From: Ruminiclostridium sufflavum DSM 19573
GTDB taxonomy: Bacteria; Bacillota; Clostridia; Acetivibrionales; DSM-1351
DNA: 64,000 bases
Assembly: GCF_003208175.1 (NCBI RefSeq)
Contig: NZ_QKMR01000017.1
Span: 33,651-97,650, forward strand
Direction: 5' to 3'
Shown here one piece after another: positions 1 through 9,207 of the stretch. The notes under the pieces were generated by a model, which ran no database searches, had not been told where the DNA came from, and worked only from the letters and a program-made list of their open reading frames with translations. Position 1 is the first letter of the stretch; each line of letters begins with the position of its first letter. Both the position numbers and the translations under genes were made by a program.

Positions 1-35
1 AAGGCACAATTAATGACTACTTTGCGGAGGATTAA
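1..35 (+). CDS. 3' end of an upstream phage gene (partial)
   Basis: An open frame enters the window and stops at 33-35 (TAA), giving the C-terminal residues GTINDYFAED. The stop lies just after the GGAGG that serves the next gene, as in tightly packed phage operons. Too short to identify. By position it should be a head or head-tail connector gene. Confidence 0.4.
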   Translation, partial: GTINDYFAED

Positions 36-37
36 AG

Positions 38-526
38 ATGTTTACAGAATGCAGAGAATATCTGATTGAAAAACTGAGGGAAGCAGGGATTCGCTCGAAG
101 CCCTATACAAGTATGAAAAAGCTTCGAACCTCTCAAGAAGCTCACATTGGGGCGGTACTTTTTGAAGAAGAAGTTTTCGACCGAAGCGGCGCAAAAACTA
201 GATATAGTGACCAAACAGGCGCACAGCACAAGAGGCGAAAAATCTTCTCCAGAGAGACGACCTTCAGTGTGGTAATAGGAGACCCAGACCCAAAGAAAAC
301 AGAGGATATATTTGAAGCGTTTCTAAGTGCCTTAGACAAAGGAATCTATATGGACGGGAACTATACTCCGATTGAAGTCGAGGAGTCCGAATGGGTTGAT
401 GATGATGACAGCATCCTGAAGGCAAAGGTTGCAGTAAATGTAAAAGTTAAATTTGCAGGAGGTGTCTATAAAGACACAGACTTTGCAAAGCTGGCTGATA
501 TTGAAATTGAATCAGTGAGCAAATGA
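38..526 (+). CDS. Phage tail completion/terminator-like protein
   Basis: A 162-residue protein with GGAGG eight bases before the ATG. It is the first complete gene before the sheath gene, the place where contractile-tail phages encode the neck or tail-terminator protein that caps the tail tube. The sequence is acidic at the C-terminus with no membrane segment, which fits a small structural protein. The assignment rests on position and size rather than a catalytic motif. It is transcribed with the genes that follow. Confidence 0.55.
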   Translation: MFTECREYLIEKLREAGIRSKPYTSMKKLRTSQEAHIGAVLFEEEVFDRSGAKTRYSDQTGAQHKRRKIFSRETTFSVVIGDPDPKKTEDIFEAFLSALDKGIYMDGNYTPIEVEESEWVDDDDSILKAKVAVNVKVKFAGGVYKDTDFAKLADIEIESVSK

Positions 527-539
527 AAGGAGATGCTTT

Positions 540-755
540 ATGCCAGATAAAACGGAAACAAATAAAAATACAGTTCCAGCTCCGCAGGTCGTTTCCATTG
601 AGGAACTGCAACAAAAAAAGAAAACTCCTGCCCCAACTTTTAGCGGCGTTTGCGCTGCAATGGGATGGAAGGCGGGCAAGATGGTTACGGAAAATGAATT
701 TGACGCAGCAGTCAGGAAATTCTCAGGCAGCCCTATAGGAAAGAAGGTGAAGTAA
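540..755 (+). CDS. Small phage protein before the sheath gene
   Basis: A 71-residue basic protein. The ATG at 540 follows AAAGGAGA, and the stop directly abuts the TTG start of the sheath gene, so the two are probably translationally coupled. Residues 1-30 are polar and proline-rich. I do not recognise a domain. Small proteins in this slot are common in Xkd-like tail operons, and its function is unknown. Confidence 0.6.
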   Translation: MPDKTETNKNTVPAPQVVSIEELQQKKKTPAPTFSGVCAAMGWKAGKMVTENEFDAAVRKFSGSPIGKKVK

Positions 756-2186
756 TTGCTCAGAGATGTTAATACAACTATTACAGACGGTATCCTCGGT
801 TTGGCTACAGACAAGGGAGACGGCATTCATTTGAAAATTGGAGTCTCTCCCATTGAATCAGATACTCCAATTGTGATTACGGGAAACATGACCGCGTTAA
901 AAATAAAGGGAATCCTCGGATTTAGTCCTCTTGCTGATAAAGTAATGGATTCGGTAGAAAATGGTTCAAGCCGTATTTATTGCTTACCTGTAAAAGCATC
1001 CACAGCGGGAACCAGAGGAACAGTTGAAAAAACAGGTACTGGCTCAGGAACTTTGACTGCCAATGGGAATCCCTATAATGCCTTTAATGTGATTATAAAA
1101 ATTACTGGACAGGGCCGTCGGAATACTGCATTGTTTGTTTATTCAATAGATGGCGGATACAGCTATTCTGATGAAATGACAGTTCCCCTGACAGGTGAAT
1201 ATGAAATCCCATTGACTGGCTTGACAGTTACATTTGCTGAAGGTGCAGAGCCGAACGTTGAAACATCCTTCCTTTTGGGTGATGAATTCAAGTTTAATAC
1301 GACTGCACCTACAATGACAAATGCTGATGTGCTTGCAGCAATTGATAAGCTGAAGCATTTCAACGATTATTATGAAATAGTTCATATAGTCGGGGAATCA
1401 CAAAAAGCTTTATGGTCGGCGGTATCAGAACAGCAGATTATACTTGCGTCACAATATCACAAGCCGCTGTTTTTTGTACTTGAAGGGTATGCTCCTGACG
1501 CGGATGAAACGGCTGCCGAATATGCACAGAGACTTGAAGCAGATAAAAAGGATATCAAGAACACTGATATTCAAGTGGTTGCAGCTCGTTCACTGTACAT
1601 AGGAATGGATGGAATAACGAGAGAAATAAACAACGCGGGGATAGTATGCGGTCTATATTCTAAAACAGCAGTTCATCAAAGCATAGGAAAAACAAGGGAT
1701 ACTGCGGGCATGGGAATTGGAAAAACAAAAATGCTTGAGCTCAGGCCATCCGGGATTGAGGAATTTATTGAGCTGCTTGACAGTGCAAAATATCTTACCT
1801 TCCGTGAGTATGACGGGCTTGACAGCTTCTTTGTAACAAATGCCCGTGTAATGTCCCCGGAAGGTTCTGACTACCGTTATGCTGAAGATGTCAGGGTCAA
1901 AAACAAAATAATAAGAGAGGTTCGCAAGGAAGCCCTTCAGCTCCTTCAGGATGACATTGACCTTGAAGACGTTCAGAATGAACTTGAGACCAGAGCGAAA
2001 TTTATGCAGACTCCTCTTGATGATATGGTCAGGATAAAAGAGATATCTTCAGCTGAAATCTCAGTACCTGAAGGGCAGGATATCCTCTCAACAGAAAAAA
2101 TGTCTGTCATTATCAGGTATGTCTCTCGCGGATATATCAGAGAAATTTCAGTCGACCTCGGCAGAACAAAGCCGAGCTCAGACTAG
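756..2186 (+). CDS. Contractile tail sheath protein
   Basis: A 476-residue protein that forms the contractile sheath polymer around the tail tube and shortens on infection. It resembles DUF2586-type sheaths: an N-terminal DxNxxITDG-like start, a mixed alpha/beta middle part, and a C-terminal strand region ending in SVDLGRTKP that would exchange between neighbouring subunits. The start is TTG, immediately after the previous stop, with AAGGTGA five bases upstream. It is followed by the tube gene as in Mu, P2 and PBSX-like tails. Identified by length, order and overall pattern. Confidence 0.8.
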   Translation: MLRDVNTTITDGILGLATDKGDGIHLKIGVSPIESDTPIVITGNMTALKIKGILGFSPLADKVMDSVENGSSRIYCLPVKASTAGTRGTVEKTGTGSGTLTANGNPYNAFNVIIKITGQGRRNTALFVYSIDGGYSYSDEMTVPLTGEYEIPLTGLTVTFAEGAEPNVETSFLLGDEFKFNTTAPTMTNADVLAAIDKLKHFNDYYEIVHIVGESQKALWSAVSEQQIILASQYHKPLFFVLEGYAPDADETAAEYAQRLEADKKDIKNTDIQVVAARSLYIGMDGITREINNAGIVCGLYSKTAVHQSIGKTRDTAGMGIGKTKMLELRPSGIEEFIELLDSAKYLTFREYDGLDSFFVTNARVMSPEGSDYRYAEDVRVKNKIIREVRKEALQLLQDDIDLEDVQNELETRAKFMQTPLDDMVRIKEISSAEISVPEGQDILSTEKMSVIIRYVSRGYIREISVDLGRTKPSSD

Positions 2187-2201
2187 ATTGGAGGCGAAAG
2201 A

Positions 2202-2639
2202 ATGTCTTTAAGAATAAACGGTAAAACATACGATTGGGCTGACGTTGACATCAAGCTTTCCGGCCTTACACTTGAATTTCAGGAAATTTCCTACGATGAC
2301 GAGCTTGAAAAAGAGCTTGCATATGGAAAAGGTCAGAAACCCAGAGGCTATGGTGAAGGCAACTATAAGGCAGAAGGAAAGGTCAGTCTTCTCCGTGATG
2401 ACTATGACGCACTGCTTGATTATTGCAGAAGCAAGAGAATATCATTATTTAAGCTTGTCATACCAAAGATTATTGTTTCATATGCCAACGATGGAGGCAG
2501 AACAAGGAGTGATGTGCTTGATACAGTAACCTTCACTAAGCGCAGTAATAAAGCAGCGCAGGGAGACAAAAGCATAAAGGTTGACCTTGACATGCTGATT
2601 GTTAACGGCATTGAAAGCGACGGCGTTAAAGCACTGTAA
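2202..2639 (+). CDS. Phage tail tube protein
   Basis: A 145-residue protein 15 bases after the sheath stop with a GGAGGCGA ribosome site. It starts MSLRINGKTYDW and has the strand-rich pattern of the beta-sandwich tube protein that stacks in rings to form the DNA channel. The order sheath, tube, chaperone, tape measure is characteristic of myovirus tails and PBSX-like particles, and is the main evidence. Confidence 0.78.
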   Translation: MSLRINGKTYDWADVDIKLSGLTLEFQEISYDDELEKELAYGKGQKPRGYGEGNYKAEGKVSLLRDDYDALLDYCRSKRISLFKLVIPKIIVSYANDGGRTRSDVLDTVTFTKRSNKAAQGDKSIKVDLDMLIVNGIESDGVKAL

Positions 2640-2676
2640 TATCTCAAAATATTTGACAAAAGGAGGAATTTTGAAA

Positions 2677-3054
2677 ATGGACGATAAGGACATAAAAACA
2701 GGGGCAGACATTGAAAATAATGATTCTTTGAACATAAGCACAGAAAAACTGAAGGCTCAGTATGGAAAAATATATAAGCTTAATTTGATACTTACTCCTG
2801 ACGATGATACGGAGGTTGAAATCTCCTATATCTTTAAGAAGCCCAACACGGCAAGCTATGACCGTTATGTGAAGACTGCATCTAACGGAATGACAAAGGC
2901 TCTAAAGACATTTATGTTTGACAATATTATTCCTGAATGCCGTGGTAAATTGGAAGCAGACCTTGAGGAATATCCAGCATTAGCAATAAATGCAGGAGAG
3001 AAGCTGCTCGCTATGCTCGGATTATCGAAAAATACAAATTTAATGAAGCTGTAG
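2677..3054 (+). CDS. Phage tail assembly chaperone (XkdN-like)
   Basis: A 125-residue acidic protein between the tube and tape-measure genes. That position belongs to the chaperones that coat the tape-measure protein before tube polymerisation. I chose the ATG at 2677, ten bases after AAAGGAGG at 2659-2666; a TTG at 2671 is possible. In this gene class a fraction of ribosomes shift to -1 near the end to make a longer product, and a matching -1 frame is present here (see the 3020-3260 entry). Confidence 0.68.
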   Translation: MDDKDIKTGADIENNDSLNISTEKLKAQYGKIYKLNLILTPDDDTEVEISYIFKKPNTASYDRYVKTASNGMTKALKTFMFDNIIPECRGKLEADLEEYPALAINAGEKLLAMLGLSKNTNLMKL

Positions 3055-3260
3055 AAGAGCAGCTCGGAAGGGTAAGGTCGGACTTTATCGAAGCAGCAAT
3101 GCTGGAAATACATAGGTTCGTCCCCCCTGCTCTTCTACCGGATAATATAGGGGAGCTGTATTTTGAGGAATTTATTGAGCTCCTTGCCCGGGCAAGATAT
3201 ATTGAGGAGGTTGAGGAGGACATTGTCGCAAAAGCGATTTCAAAGGTGTTCTCTGAATAA
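3020..3260 (+). CDS. -1 frame extension of the tail chaperone (gpGT-like)
   Basis: The -1 frame relative to the chaperone is open through its stop and runs to TAA at 3258-3260. It encodes about 75 more residues, including FIEAAMLEIHRFVPPALLPD and a C-terminal acidic helix. It has no ribosome site of its own, and its only internal ATG (about 3099) lacks one, so a programmed frameshift is the simplest way to express it. The A-rich run GAAAAAT at 3027-3033 lies in the overlap but is not a canonical X XXY YYZ heptamer, so the slip site is uncertain. Confidence 0.5.
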
Positions 3261-3263
3261 AAA

Positions 3264-3290
3264 AACCGACCTCAGATGGTCGGCTTTTGC
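3264..3290. terminator. Convergent bidirectional terminator
   Basis: CCGACC at 3266-3271 pairs with GGTCGG at 3278-3283. Read on the minus strand it is followed by six U residues, and on the plus strand by CUUUU. It overlaps the stop of the minus-strand gene and follows the chaperone extension, so it may end transcription from the minus-strand gene. Confidence 0.6.
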
Positions 3291-3511
3291 CTTGTAATCC
3301 ATGATTTATATAGTTTGGTTGCATTTTTCGCAGCCGAAAAAATACTTTCCTTGCATTTATCTTTTTGCCGACCGACTAGGTTTTCATGCCCTACCCATAA
3401 AGTGTATGGGATAGTATAAATGAATGTAGGAACAAGAATAAGAATAGATACAACAGCTCCAAGGCAAAGAGCAAAAATAATGACTTTAAGCATAACAATA
3501 AATATTACCAT
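3272..3511 (-). CDS. Small membrane protein encoded against the tail operon
   Basis: A 79-residue protein on the minus strand inside an otherwise plus-strand tail operon. Read in its own direction, a strong AGGAGGGG lies just upstream of the ATG at 3511, so this is unlikely to be a chance frame. Residues 1-36 form one or two membrane helices (VIFIVMLKVIIFALCLGAVV, then a second hydrophobic stretch). The C-terminal half is basic and probably cytoplasmic. No family recognised. It looks like a 'moron' gene with its own transcription, but I cannot assign a function. Confidence 0.62.
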   Translation of the reverse strand: MVIFIVMLKVIIFALCLGAVVSILILVPTFIYTIPYTLWVGHENLVGRQKDKCKESIFSAAKNATKLYKSWITRQKPTI

Positions 3512-3564
3512 TTAAACCCCTCCTATGACTTATTATACCAATATGAAATGAGGTGAGCAATAGT

Positions 3565-6003
3565 TTGAGTTTAGAATCCGTTTTTAAGCTATCCCTTATA
3601 ATGAATATGATTGATAATCTGACAAGCCCGATGGCTCGGGTTCAAGCTTCAGTCGGCGGGTCGGTGTCAAAGCTTCAGGGTATGCAGCAGACCTTTGGTG
3701 ATGTGACAAAAGCCGGAACAGCTATGGCGGGTATTGGTGCTCAGATAACTGATGCGGCTTTGTCTCCTGTACAGGCAACCTTCGCGACTAAGAAGGCCCT
3801 CGGAGAGTTAAGCTCGGTTGGAGTTAAAGACTTAAAAGCCCTTGAAAAGGCATCAGAAAATTTCTCAAATACATGGGCAGGTACATCGAAGGCTGAATTT
3901 ATCGGGGCAGCCTATGATATCAAGTCTGGAATCGCATCACTCAATGATGAAGCCGTCGCGAAATATACTGAAATTGCAGGTATCACAGCTAAGGGAACGA
4001 AGGCTACCATAGGAGAAATGACAAGCCTATTTGCTACAGGGTACGGTATTTACAAGGATTTTTACAAGGATATGAGCGACATTGACTTCGGAGAAATGTT
4101 CGCGGCGGGCATCGGCCACGCGGCAAACATATTTAAAACAGACGGCCCTCAGATGGCTCAGGCAATTTCTCGTTTGGGAGCAGCTGCCACCTCTGCAAAA
4201 GTACCGATGGAAGAACAGTTCTCTATATTAGGTATGCTTCAGGCAACAATGAGCGGCAGTGAAGCCGGAACGAAGTACAGGGCTTTCCTTCAGTCAGCTG
4301 CAAGAGCCGGACAGGAACTGGGATTAAAATTTACAGATGCAAACAATCAGCTTCTATCTATGCCGGAAATATTAAGCTTACTAAAGGGCAAGTTTGGAGA
4401 AACAATGGACGCAGCGGAAAAGATGCAGCTTCAAAAGGCTTTCGGGACGGATGAAGCCGTTGCAATGGTTGACCTTATGTATAGCAAAATGGGAGAGCTT
4501 CAGGAGGGAATTTTGTCGGTGTATGATTCTATGGGTCAGGGTATCAATGAAGTCACGGAAATGGCAAACGCAATAAACAGCACAGAGCCTGACCAATACC
4601 AGATACTACAGCAGCGACTCCATAGTGTTGCTGAAGAAATAGGCAACAGCCTCCTTCCTACATTTAACCAGATGCTCAGTAAGGGTACTGAAATTCTGAC
4701 GAGATTCAGTGAATGGGTAAAAAACAATCAAGAACTCGTTAAGGTAATAACCTTGATAGTTCTTGCTATAGGAAGTTTTTTGACGGCAGCCGGAACAATT
4801 ATAGCAGTTGTCGGAGGTGTAGGACTTGTATTCACTAAAACAGCAGGGTTTATAAACAATACACGGAAAGTTTTGGGAACACTTCCGGGGCTATTTGAAA
4901 CCATACATATAAAAGCTTTATATGCCGGGGATGGTTTAAAGAAAGGCTTCAGTACGATTAAGACCTTTGCATCATCGGCAGTAACAGGAATTAAGAACGT
5001 AGCTGTCAATATTGGAACTATGGCTAAGACGGCAGCTATTAACGGAGCAACGGCTCTAAAAAATATGGCAGCCGGACTTGTTGGTATGGCAAGACAGGCA
5101 ATTACCACAGCAGTGACAGCAATGCCGGGGCTTATTGCTTCAGTGTGGAGTTTTACGGCAGCTCTGCTTGCGAACCCTATAACATGGATTGTAGTTGGAA
5201 TTGTTGCACTTATAGCCGCAATTATTCTCCTTTGGCAGAATTGGGATTCAGTAGTCTCATGGATACAAGGTGTCTGGAACGGTTTTGTAAACGGAATAAA
5301 AGCCGGGTTTGAGTGGATAACAAATTTATTTTCAGGAATGCCGATATGGTTGCAGATAGCAATTGCCGCATTTATGCCGTTTATAGGAATACCGCTTCTG
5401 ATAATTACTCATTGGGACTCAATTGTCGCATTCTTTACTGATATGTGGACTCGTATAAAAGAAGGCTTTGTCAATGGGATAAATGCAATTAAAAACTTCT
5501 TTTTAGGTGTTCCTGAATGGTTTAAGGAAAGCGGAGGCAAAATCATTGATACTCTTGTAGAAGGCATCAAAGGAGCAGCAATGAAGCCCGTACAGGCTGT
5601 GAAGAATATTTTCGCAAAGGTAAGGGAGCTGCTTCCATTTTCAGATGCACATGAAGGGCCTCTCTCTCAGCTGACGCTTTCAGGGCACAGGACTATGTCA
5701 ACAATTGCCGAAGGTATAGAAAAGGGCTCAGACCTTCCATATCAAGCTGTAGAAAAAGGTTTTAGTAAGATTGATACAACAGGCGAACGAAAGCCCGTAA
5801 AGAAGGTCAACTTCAAGGAAGTTTCTCGGGAAAGTGAATCATCAGAAAAAACCACAGAAAAGGAAAACGGGGTTACAATTGATAAACTTATCCTAAGTGT
5901 AGACTTTAGTAAAATCAAAGAGCTTCCGCTGCTTCTAAAGCTTCTAAAGGAGATTGAGGATTTCACCAACAGTAACGGACTCATAACACAAGGGGAGGGA
6001 TAA
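3565..6003 (+). CDS. Tail tape measure protein (TP901 type)
   Basis: About 812 residues and the longest gene of the tail module. The tape measure sets tail length and helps DNA enter the cell. Visible features are an alanine- and glycine-rich helical N-terminal half typical of TP901-type tape measures, then hydrophobic segments near residues 390-425, 540-560 and 595-620 that could insert into the host membrane, and a basic C-terminal part. I prefer the TTG at 3565, eight bases after AGGTGA at 3551-3556, over the GTG at 3553 that overlaps that site. Confidence 0.85.
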   Translation: MSLESVFKLSLIMNMIDNLTSPMARVQASVGGSVSKLQGMQQTFGDVTKAGTAMAGIGAQITDAALSPVQATFATKKALGELSSVGVKDLKALEKASENFSNTWAGTSKAEFIGAAYDIKSGIASLNDEAVAKYTEIAGITAKGTKATIGEMTSLFATGYGIYKDFYKDMSDIDFGEMFAAGIGHAANIFKTDGPQMAQAISRLGAAATSAKVPMEEQFSILGMLQATMSGSEAGTKYRAFLQSAARAGQELGLKFTDANNQLLSMPEILSLLKGKFGETMDAAEKMQLQKAFGTDEAVAMVDLMYSKMGELQEGILSVYDSMGQGINEVTEMANAINSTEPDQYQILQQRLHSVAEEIGNSLLPTFNQMLSKGTEILTRFSEWVKNNQELVKVITLIVLAIGSFLTAAGTIIAVVGGVGLVFTKTAGFINNTRKVLGTLPGLFETIHIKALYAGDGLKKGFSTIKTFASSAVTGIKNVAVNIGTMAKTAAINGATALKNMAAGLVGMARQAITTAVTAMPGLIASVWSFTAALLANPITWIVVGIVALIAAIILLWQNWDSVVSWIQGVWNGFVNGIKAGFEWITNLFSGMPIWLQIAIAAFMPFIGIPLLIITHWDSIVAFFTDMWTRIKEGFVNGINAIKNFFLGVPEWFKESGGKIIDTLVEGIKGAAMKPVQAVKNIFAKVRELLPFSDAHEGPLSQLTLSGHRTMSTIAEGIEKGSDLPYQAVEKGFSKIDTTGERKPVKKVNFKEVSRESESSEKTTEKENGVTIDKLILSVDFSKIKELPLLLKLLKEIEDFTNSNGLITQGEG

Positions 6004-6005
6004 TC

Positions 6006-6587
6006 TTGATATTTATTGATGATAATTCAATAAAAGTAAGCGGGGTTCTCCTCCCCGGTCTTATAAAAAGTATAGAAATAAAGGATGATGCCCGTATTGA
6101 TGAGCAGGAAGTAAAAGGCAGCTCGGTGAAGGCAAAGCAAGCAACAGGCTATGAGGATGCTAAAGTTACAATTGAGCTGATACTTGAAGACAGTCCCAAC
6201 GCTACAAAAAAGCAAAAGCTTGATAAGATACAAAATATGTTTAAAAAATCCGGTCAATCAAAGCCGCTTATACATGAAATCATAAATGAGCATACATCAG
6301 CACGACGAATTAAAAAGGTTATTTTTAAGAGTCTCGGAACCAAAGAAGAAAATAAAAAGCAGCAAATTACAGTAAGCCTTGAGTTTTGGGCCTATAACAC
6401 AATGACGATAAAAGCAACAAAGAACAGCAGTAAAAAAACAAGTACTTCAAAAAGCAGTCTTGACCCGGCATATCAAAGCTATTTGAAAAATGACCGGGGC
6501 AAGGTTCCGAAGACTAACAGCTCCCCTGCTGTGGATGATGCAAGTACGGTTAATTATTCAAACAGGCTCTCAAAGATGCCATACTAA
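6006..6587 (+). CDS. Tail protein in the XkdP position
   Basis: A 193-residue protein with a TTG start after GGGGAGGG. It lies between the tape measure and the hub, where PBSX-like tails encode XkdP, a peptide-glycan-binding linker. Residues 1-125 look like a compact beta-rich domain. Residues 135-193 are low-complexity and lysine/serine-rich. I see no clear LysM repeat, so this could be a linker that has lost it or a different domain. The role, joining tube tip to hub, is inferred from order. Confidence 0.55.
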   Translation: MIFIDDNSIKVSGVLLPGLIKSIEIKDDARIDEQEVKGSSVKAKQATGYEDAKVTIELILEDSPNATKKQKLDKIQNMFKKSGQSKPLIHEIINEHTSARRIKKVIFKSLGTKEENKKQQITVSLEFWAYNTMTIKATKNSSKKTSTSKSSLDPAYQSYLKNDRGKVPKTNSSPAVDDASTVNYSNRLSKMPY

Positions 6588-6606
6588 AAAGGAAGTGATT
6601 CTAAGA

Positions 6607-7362
6607 GTGGAAACAACAGAACTTTTTTATCCTGAAATAAGTGTAGAGCTCGGAGCTTATACCTTTACTGAAGGCATTGAAATTGAGGTGTATTCAAATA
6701 AAGATAGTTACTTTGATTGGGCAAAGATAAGATTTACAGAAGAATTTAAAGATAAGCTCAATCTTGCAGCAAAAGAAAAGGCTCTTATCCAGCTCGGATA
6801 TAACGGCGTTTTTGATGATGTTTTCGAGGGATACATAACGAAACCATATGACAGCGGTGAGTACATGAATGAAATACTCCTGAAGGACGACATGATTTTT
6901 CTTGAGGAAACAACTATAAACAACACATTTTTAGATACTACACCGCAGGAGATTATATCCTATTGCCTATCAAAGACAGGGATTAAAAACATGAAGCTTT
7001 CAGCGGTGACGTATCCTGCAAAAGCGCGGCTCGCTATCTTTCAAAAGAGTGTTATCTCAGTTATAAATGATGTACATGCAGCATGGGGAATTAAGGATAA
7101 TTTTTTCTTTTCAGGTGGCATCTTCTATTGGGGAGAAAAGCCCGGACAAACAAAAGTTTTCTCGTTTGAGTATGGTACGAACATAATCGCTCTCAACAGG
7201 TCGGGCGGCATATGGGAGCTCGAAACAGTATCAGCACCTTTTATCAAGCACTCGCAGAAAATAAGCGTATCGCACCCTCAAGTATCCGGCGAGTTCGAGG
7301 TCAAGAAGGTTGTCTTTACTACAAATGAAGCGGGATTTATCCGTACATACATTTATTTTTAA
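6607..7362 (+). CDS. Baseplate hub protein (XkdQ-like)
   Basis: A 251-residue protein. I place the start at GTG 6607, nine bases after GGAAGTGA; GTG 6595 is an alternative. It resembles the XkdQ/gpD-like hub family: an N-terminal beta domain (ISVELGAYTFTEGIEIEVYS) and a central FQKSVISVINDVHAAWG segment near residues 140-156. These trimeric hubs seal the tube tip and carry the spike. It lies directly before DUF2577 and DUF2634 homologues, as in Xkd operons. Confidence 0.68.
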   Translation: METTELFYPEISVELGAYTFTEGIEIEVYSNKDSYFDWAKIRFTEEFKDKLNLAAKEKALIQLGYNGVFDDVFEGYITKPYDSGEYMNEILLKDDMIFLEETTINNTFLDTTPQEIISYCLSKTGIKNMKLSAVTYPAKARLAIFQKSVISVINDVHAAWGIKDNFFFSGGIFYWGEKPGQTKVFSFEYGTNIIALNRSGGIWELETVSAPFIKHSQKISVSHPQVSGEFEVKKVVFTTNEAGFIRTYIYF

Positions 7363-7379
7363 CCTGAAGGAGTGAGAGA

Positions 7380-7664
7380 ATGCTTGAAGAAATGGTCAAA
7401 AGTATTATAAAAAAGCAAATTGAAACTGACTTCCCTCACTTACTGCTTCCGGCTGTAACGCGTGCGAAAGTAACAAGGGTTACAGCATCGGACAATTGGT
7501 TTGAATATAATCTCAAAATAATTGACAAATTAGGTGATTTCGATGAACGCTTTCCTGAAATACCGGGAGTGATGTCAAAGGTTCAGGTTGAAGCAGGCAA
7601 AGTCGTTGCGATTGGCTTTCTTTATGGAGAACTAAATCCGTGCATTATTGGGGAGGTGTTCTGA
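7380..7664 (+). CDS. DUF2577 family tail protein (XkdR-like)
   Basis: A 94-residue protein with GGAGTGAGAGA upstream of its ATG. The arrangement (N-terminal helix, then beta strands, ending in VVAIGFLYGELNPCIIGEV) matches the small OB-fold-like XkdR/DUF2577 proteins of the baseplate. Its stop overlaps the next ATG (TGATG), so the two are translationally coupled. Confidence 0.72.
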   Translation: MLEEMVKSIIKKQIETDFPHLLLPAVTRAKVTRVTASDNWFEYNLKIIDKLGDFDERFPEIPGVMSKVQVEAGKVVAIGFLYGELNPCIIGEVF

Positions 7665-8080
7665 TGGCAGGGCTAAGCGATACCGATGTAAAATTGGATG
7701 ACTCATGGCAGCTGACACAGGCGGCTACAGGAGACGCTCCTATTGCCTCCGGCTTTGAGTGCATAATGCAAGATATACGACTTGAGGCTATTTCGCAAGA
7801 AGGCGAGCTTTTTTATGATGATTCATGGGGATGGTCGTTAATTGACTTCATCCAGAGCGAGGATGATGAGCTCACCGTAATTGAGATTGGGGAACGTGTA
7901 CGGGAAAAGCTTGAAAAAAGAGAAGTTATTGACTCTGATACAATAACTACAGAAGTAAAATTTGAAGCTGATGTATTAAAAATAATGGTAACATTTTATT
8001 TTATTGAGGATAGCTCTACAGCATATAACGTTAGCGTCGCATTGGATAGAGTTAATGTGGAGGTGATTGATATTGATTGA
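7664..8080 (+). CDS. DUF2634 family baseplate wedge protein (XkdS-like)
   Basis: A 138-residue protein starting at ATG 7664, overlapping the previous stop by one base. It resembles gp25/XkdS-like wedge proteins: an early aromatic-rich segment (FYDDSWGWSLIDFI near residues 47-60) and a following EIGERVREKLEKRE helix. Such proteins link wedges to the sheath base. It is followed, with an overlap, by the gpJ homologue, as expected. Confidence 0.75.
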   Translation: MAGLSDTDVKLDDSWQLTQAATGDAPIASGFECIMQDIRLEAISQEGELFYDDSWGWSLIDFIQSEDDELTVIEIGERVREKLEKREVIDSDTITTEVKFEADVLKIMVTFYFIEDSSTAYNVSVALDRVNVEVIDID

Positions 8081-9203
8081 TAAAGAGATTCTGGATGAAA
8101 TTATTCCGCTTCCTGATATTGAAGAGCTTAAAGAAGAAAAAATATCTGAGCTTGAAAATGAGGGCTTTGTAATAACAAATTTCAGTTCTGGCGGTGTCTT
8201 CTATACTCTTTTAATGATTGCATTACAGATTAGAATTGAGTTCATTACACTCCTGCGAAGTGTGCTAAACAATATGTTTGTATCTCATGCTGAAGGAACA
8301 TGGCTCAAGTTGAAAGCAGCAGACTTTAGTAAAAAACAAAAGGAGGCTGTAAAAACGCAAGGCTATGTAACTGTAACAAGAGGTGATAATATTGACGCAG
8401 TTAAAATACCAAAAGGACATGTCTTTAAAACTATTAAAGATATTCAGGGCGAAGAGCTTCGTTTTTTTGTAGTAAAAGACACTGTTCTTCAGAAGGATTT
8501 AAATACAGTAGAGGTACTTGTTGAAGCAGAGCAAGAAGGCGCAAAATACAATGTACCTCCGAGACAAATAACTCGTTCCCTGACGTATTTAGACGGTGGC
8601 TGTACGGTATTAAACGGCTCAGATTGGATAGAACGGGAAGGCAGCGATATTGAGGATATAGAAAGCCTCAGGGAGCGTACACTTCGTTCATGGTCAGAGC
8701 TTGCGACAAGACCTATTGCCGAGAAGTATCAAAATGTATGTGAGGCTATTCCGGGCGTTTTGTTTGCAAAAGTAAATGACTTGCATCCTAGAGGACAAGG
8801 AACCGTTGACATCGTTATAACGAGTACGGCAGGAGAAGCTACAGAAAGCCTTCTTGAGCAGGTACGTTCCGCAATTAGTAAAATTGTGGGAACATACGAT
8901 GATGTACTTGTAAAAAGCTCCACTAATGTAGAACAGCCTATATCAGTTACAGTAACTATTCCCAGCAATATTACGGATGAAAATATTTCTAACATTGTTA
9001 CAGCTGCACTAATACAACTTCTGAAAATAAGTAAAGACAGAAACCTAAATGAGCTCACCCATGCAGATATTATATATGCAGTTAAAGGCAGTGCTTCATA
9101 TGTTCGCAATGTAAAGGTGACAATACCCAGTGAAGACATTTTCCTTGAAAATGATAAAGTCATTGTGCTGGGTGAAATTTCTCTAACGGTAGAAAGGGCG
9201 TGA
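8073..9203 (+). CDS. Baseplate J-like protein (XkdT/gp47-like)
   Basis: About 376 residues. The start is probably TTG 8073 with GGAGGTGA at 8059-8066; TTG 8067 is possible. It matches the baseplate J family: an N-terminal helical part with SHAEGTWLKLKAADF near residues 70-85, then a domain with IPKGHVFKT and VLVEAEQEGAKYNVPP, and a central RSWSELATRP helix. These proteins are the core of the baseplate wedges that trigger sheath contraction. Confidence 0.85.
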   Translation: MIDKEILDEIIPLPDIEELKEEKISELENEGFVITNFSSGGVFYTLLMIALQIRIEFITLLRSVLNNMFVSHAEGTWLKLKAADFSKKQKEAVKTQGYVTVTRGDNIDAVKIPKGHVFKTIKDIQGEELRFFVVKDTVLQKDLNTVEVLVEAEQEGAKYNVPPRQITRSLTYLDGGCTVLNGSDWIEREGSDIEDIESLRERTLRSWSELATRPIAEKYQNVCEAIPGVLFAKVNDLHPRGQGTVDIVITSTAGEATESLLEQVRSAISKIVGTYDDVLVKSSTNVEQPISVTVTIPSNITDENISNIVTAALIQLLKISKDRNLNELTHADIIYAVKGSASYVRNVKVTIPSEDIFLENDKVIVLGEISLTVERA

Positions 9204-9207
9204 GGTG

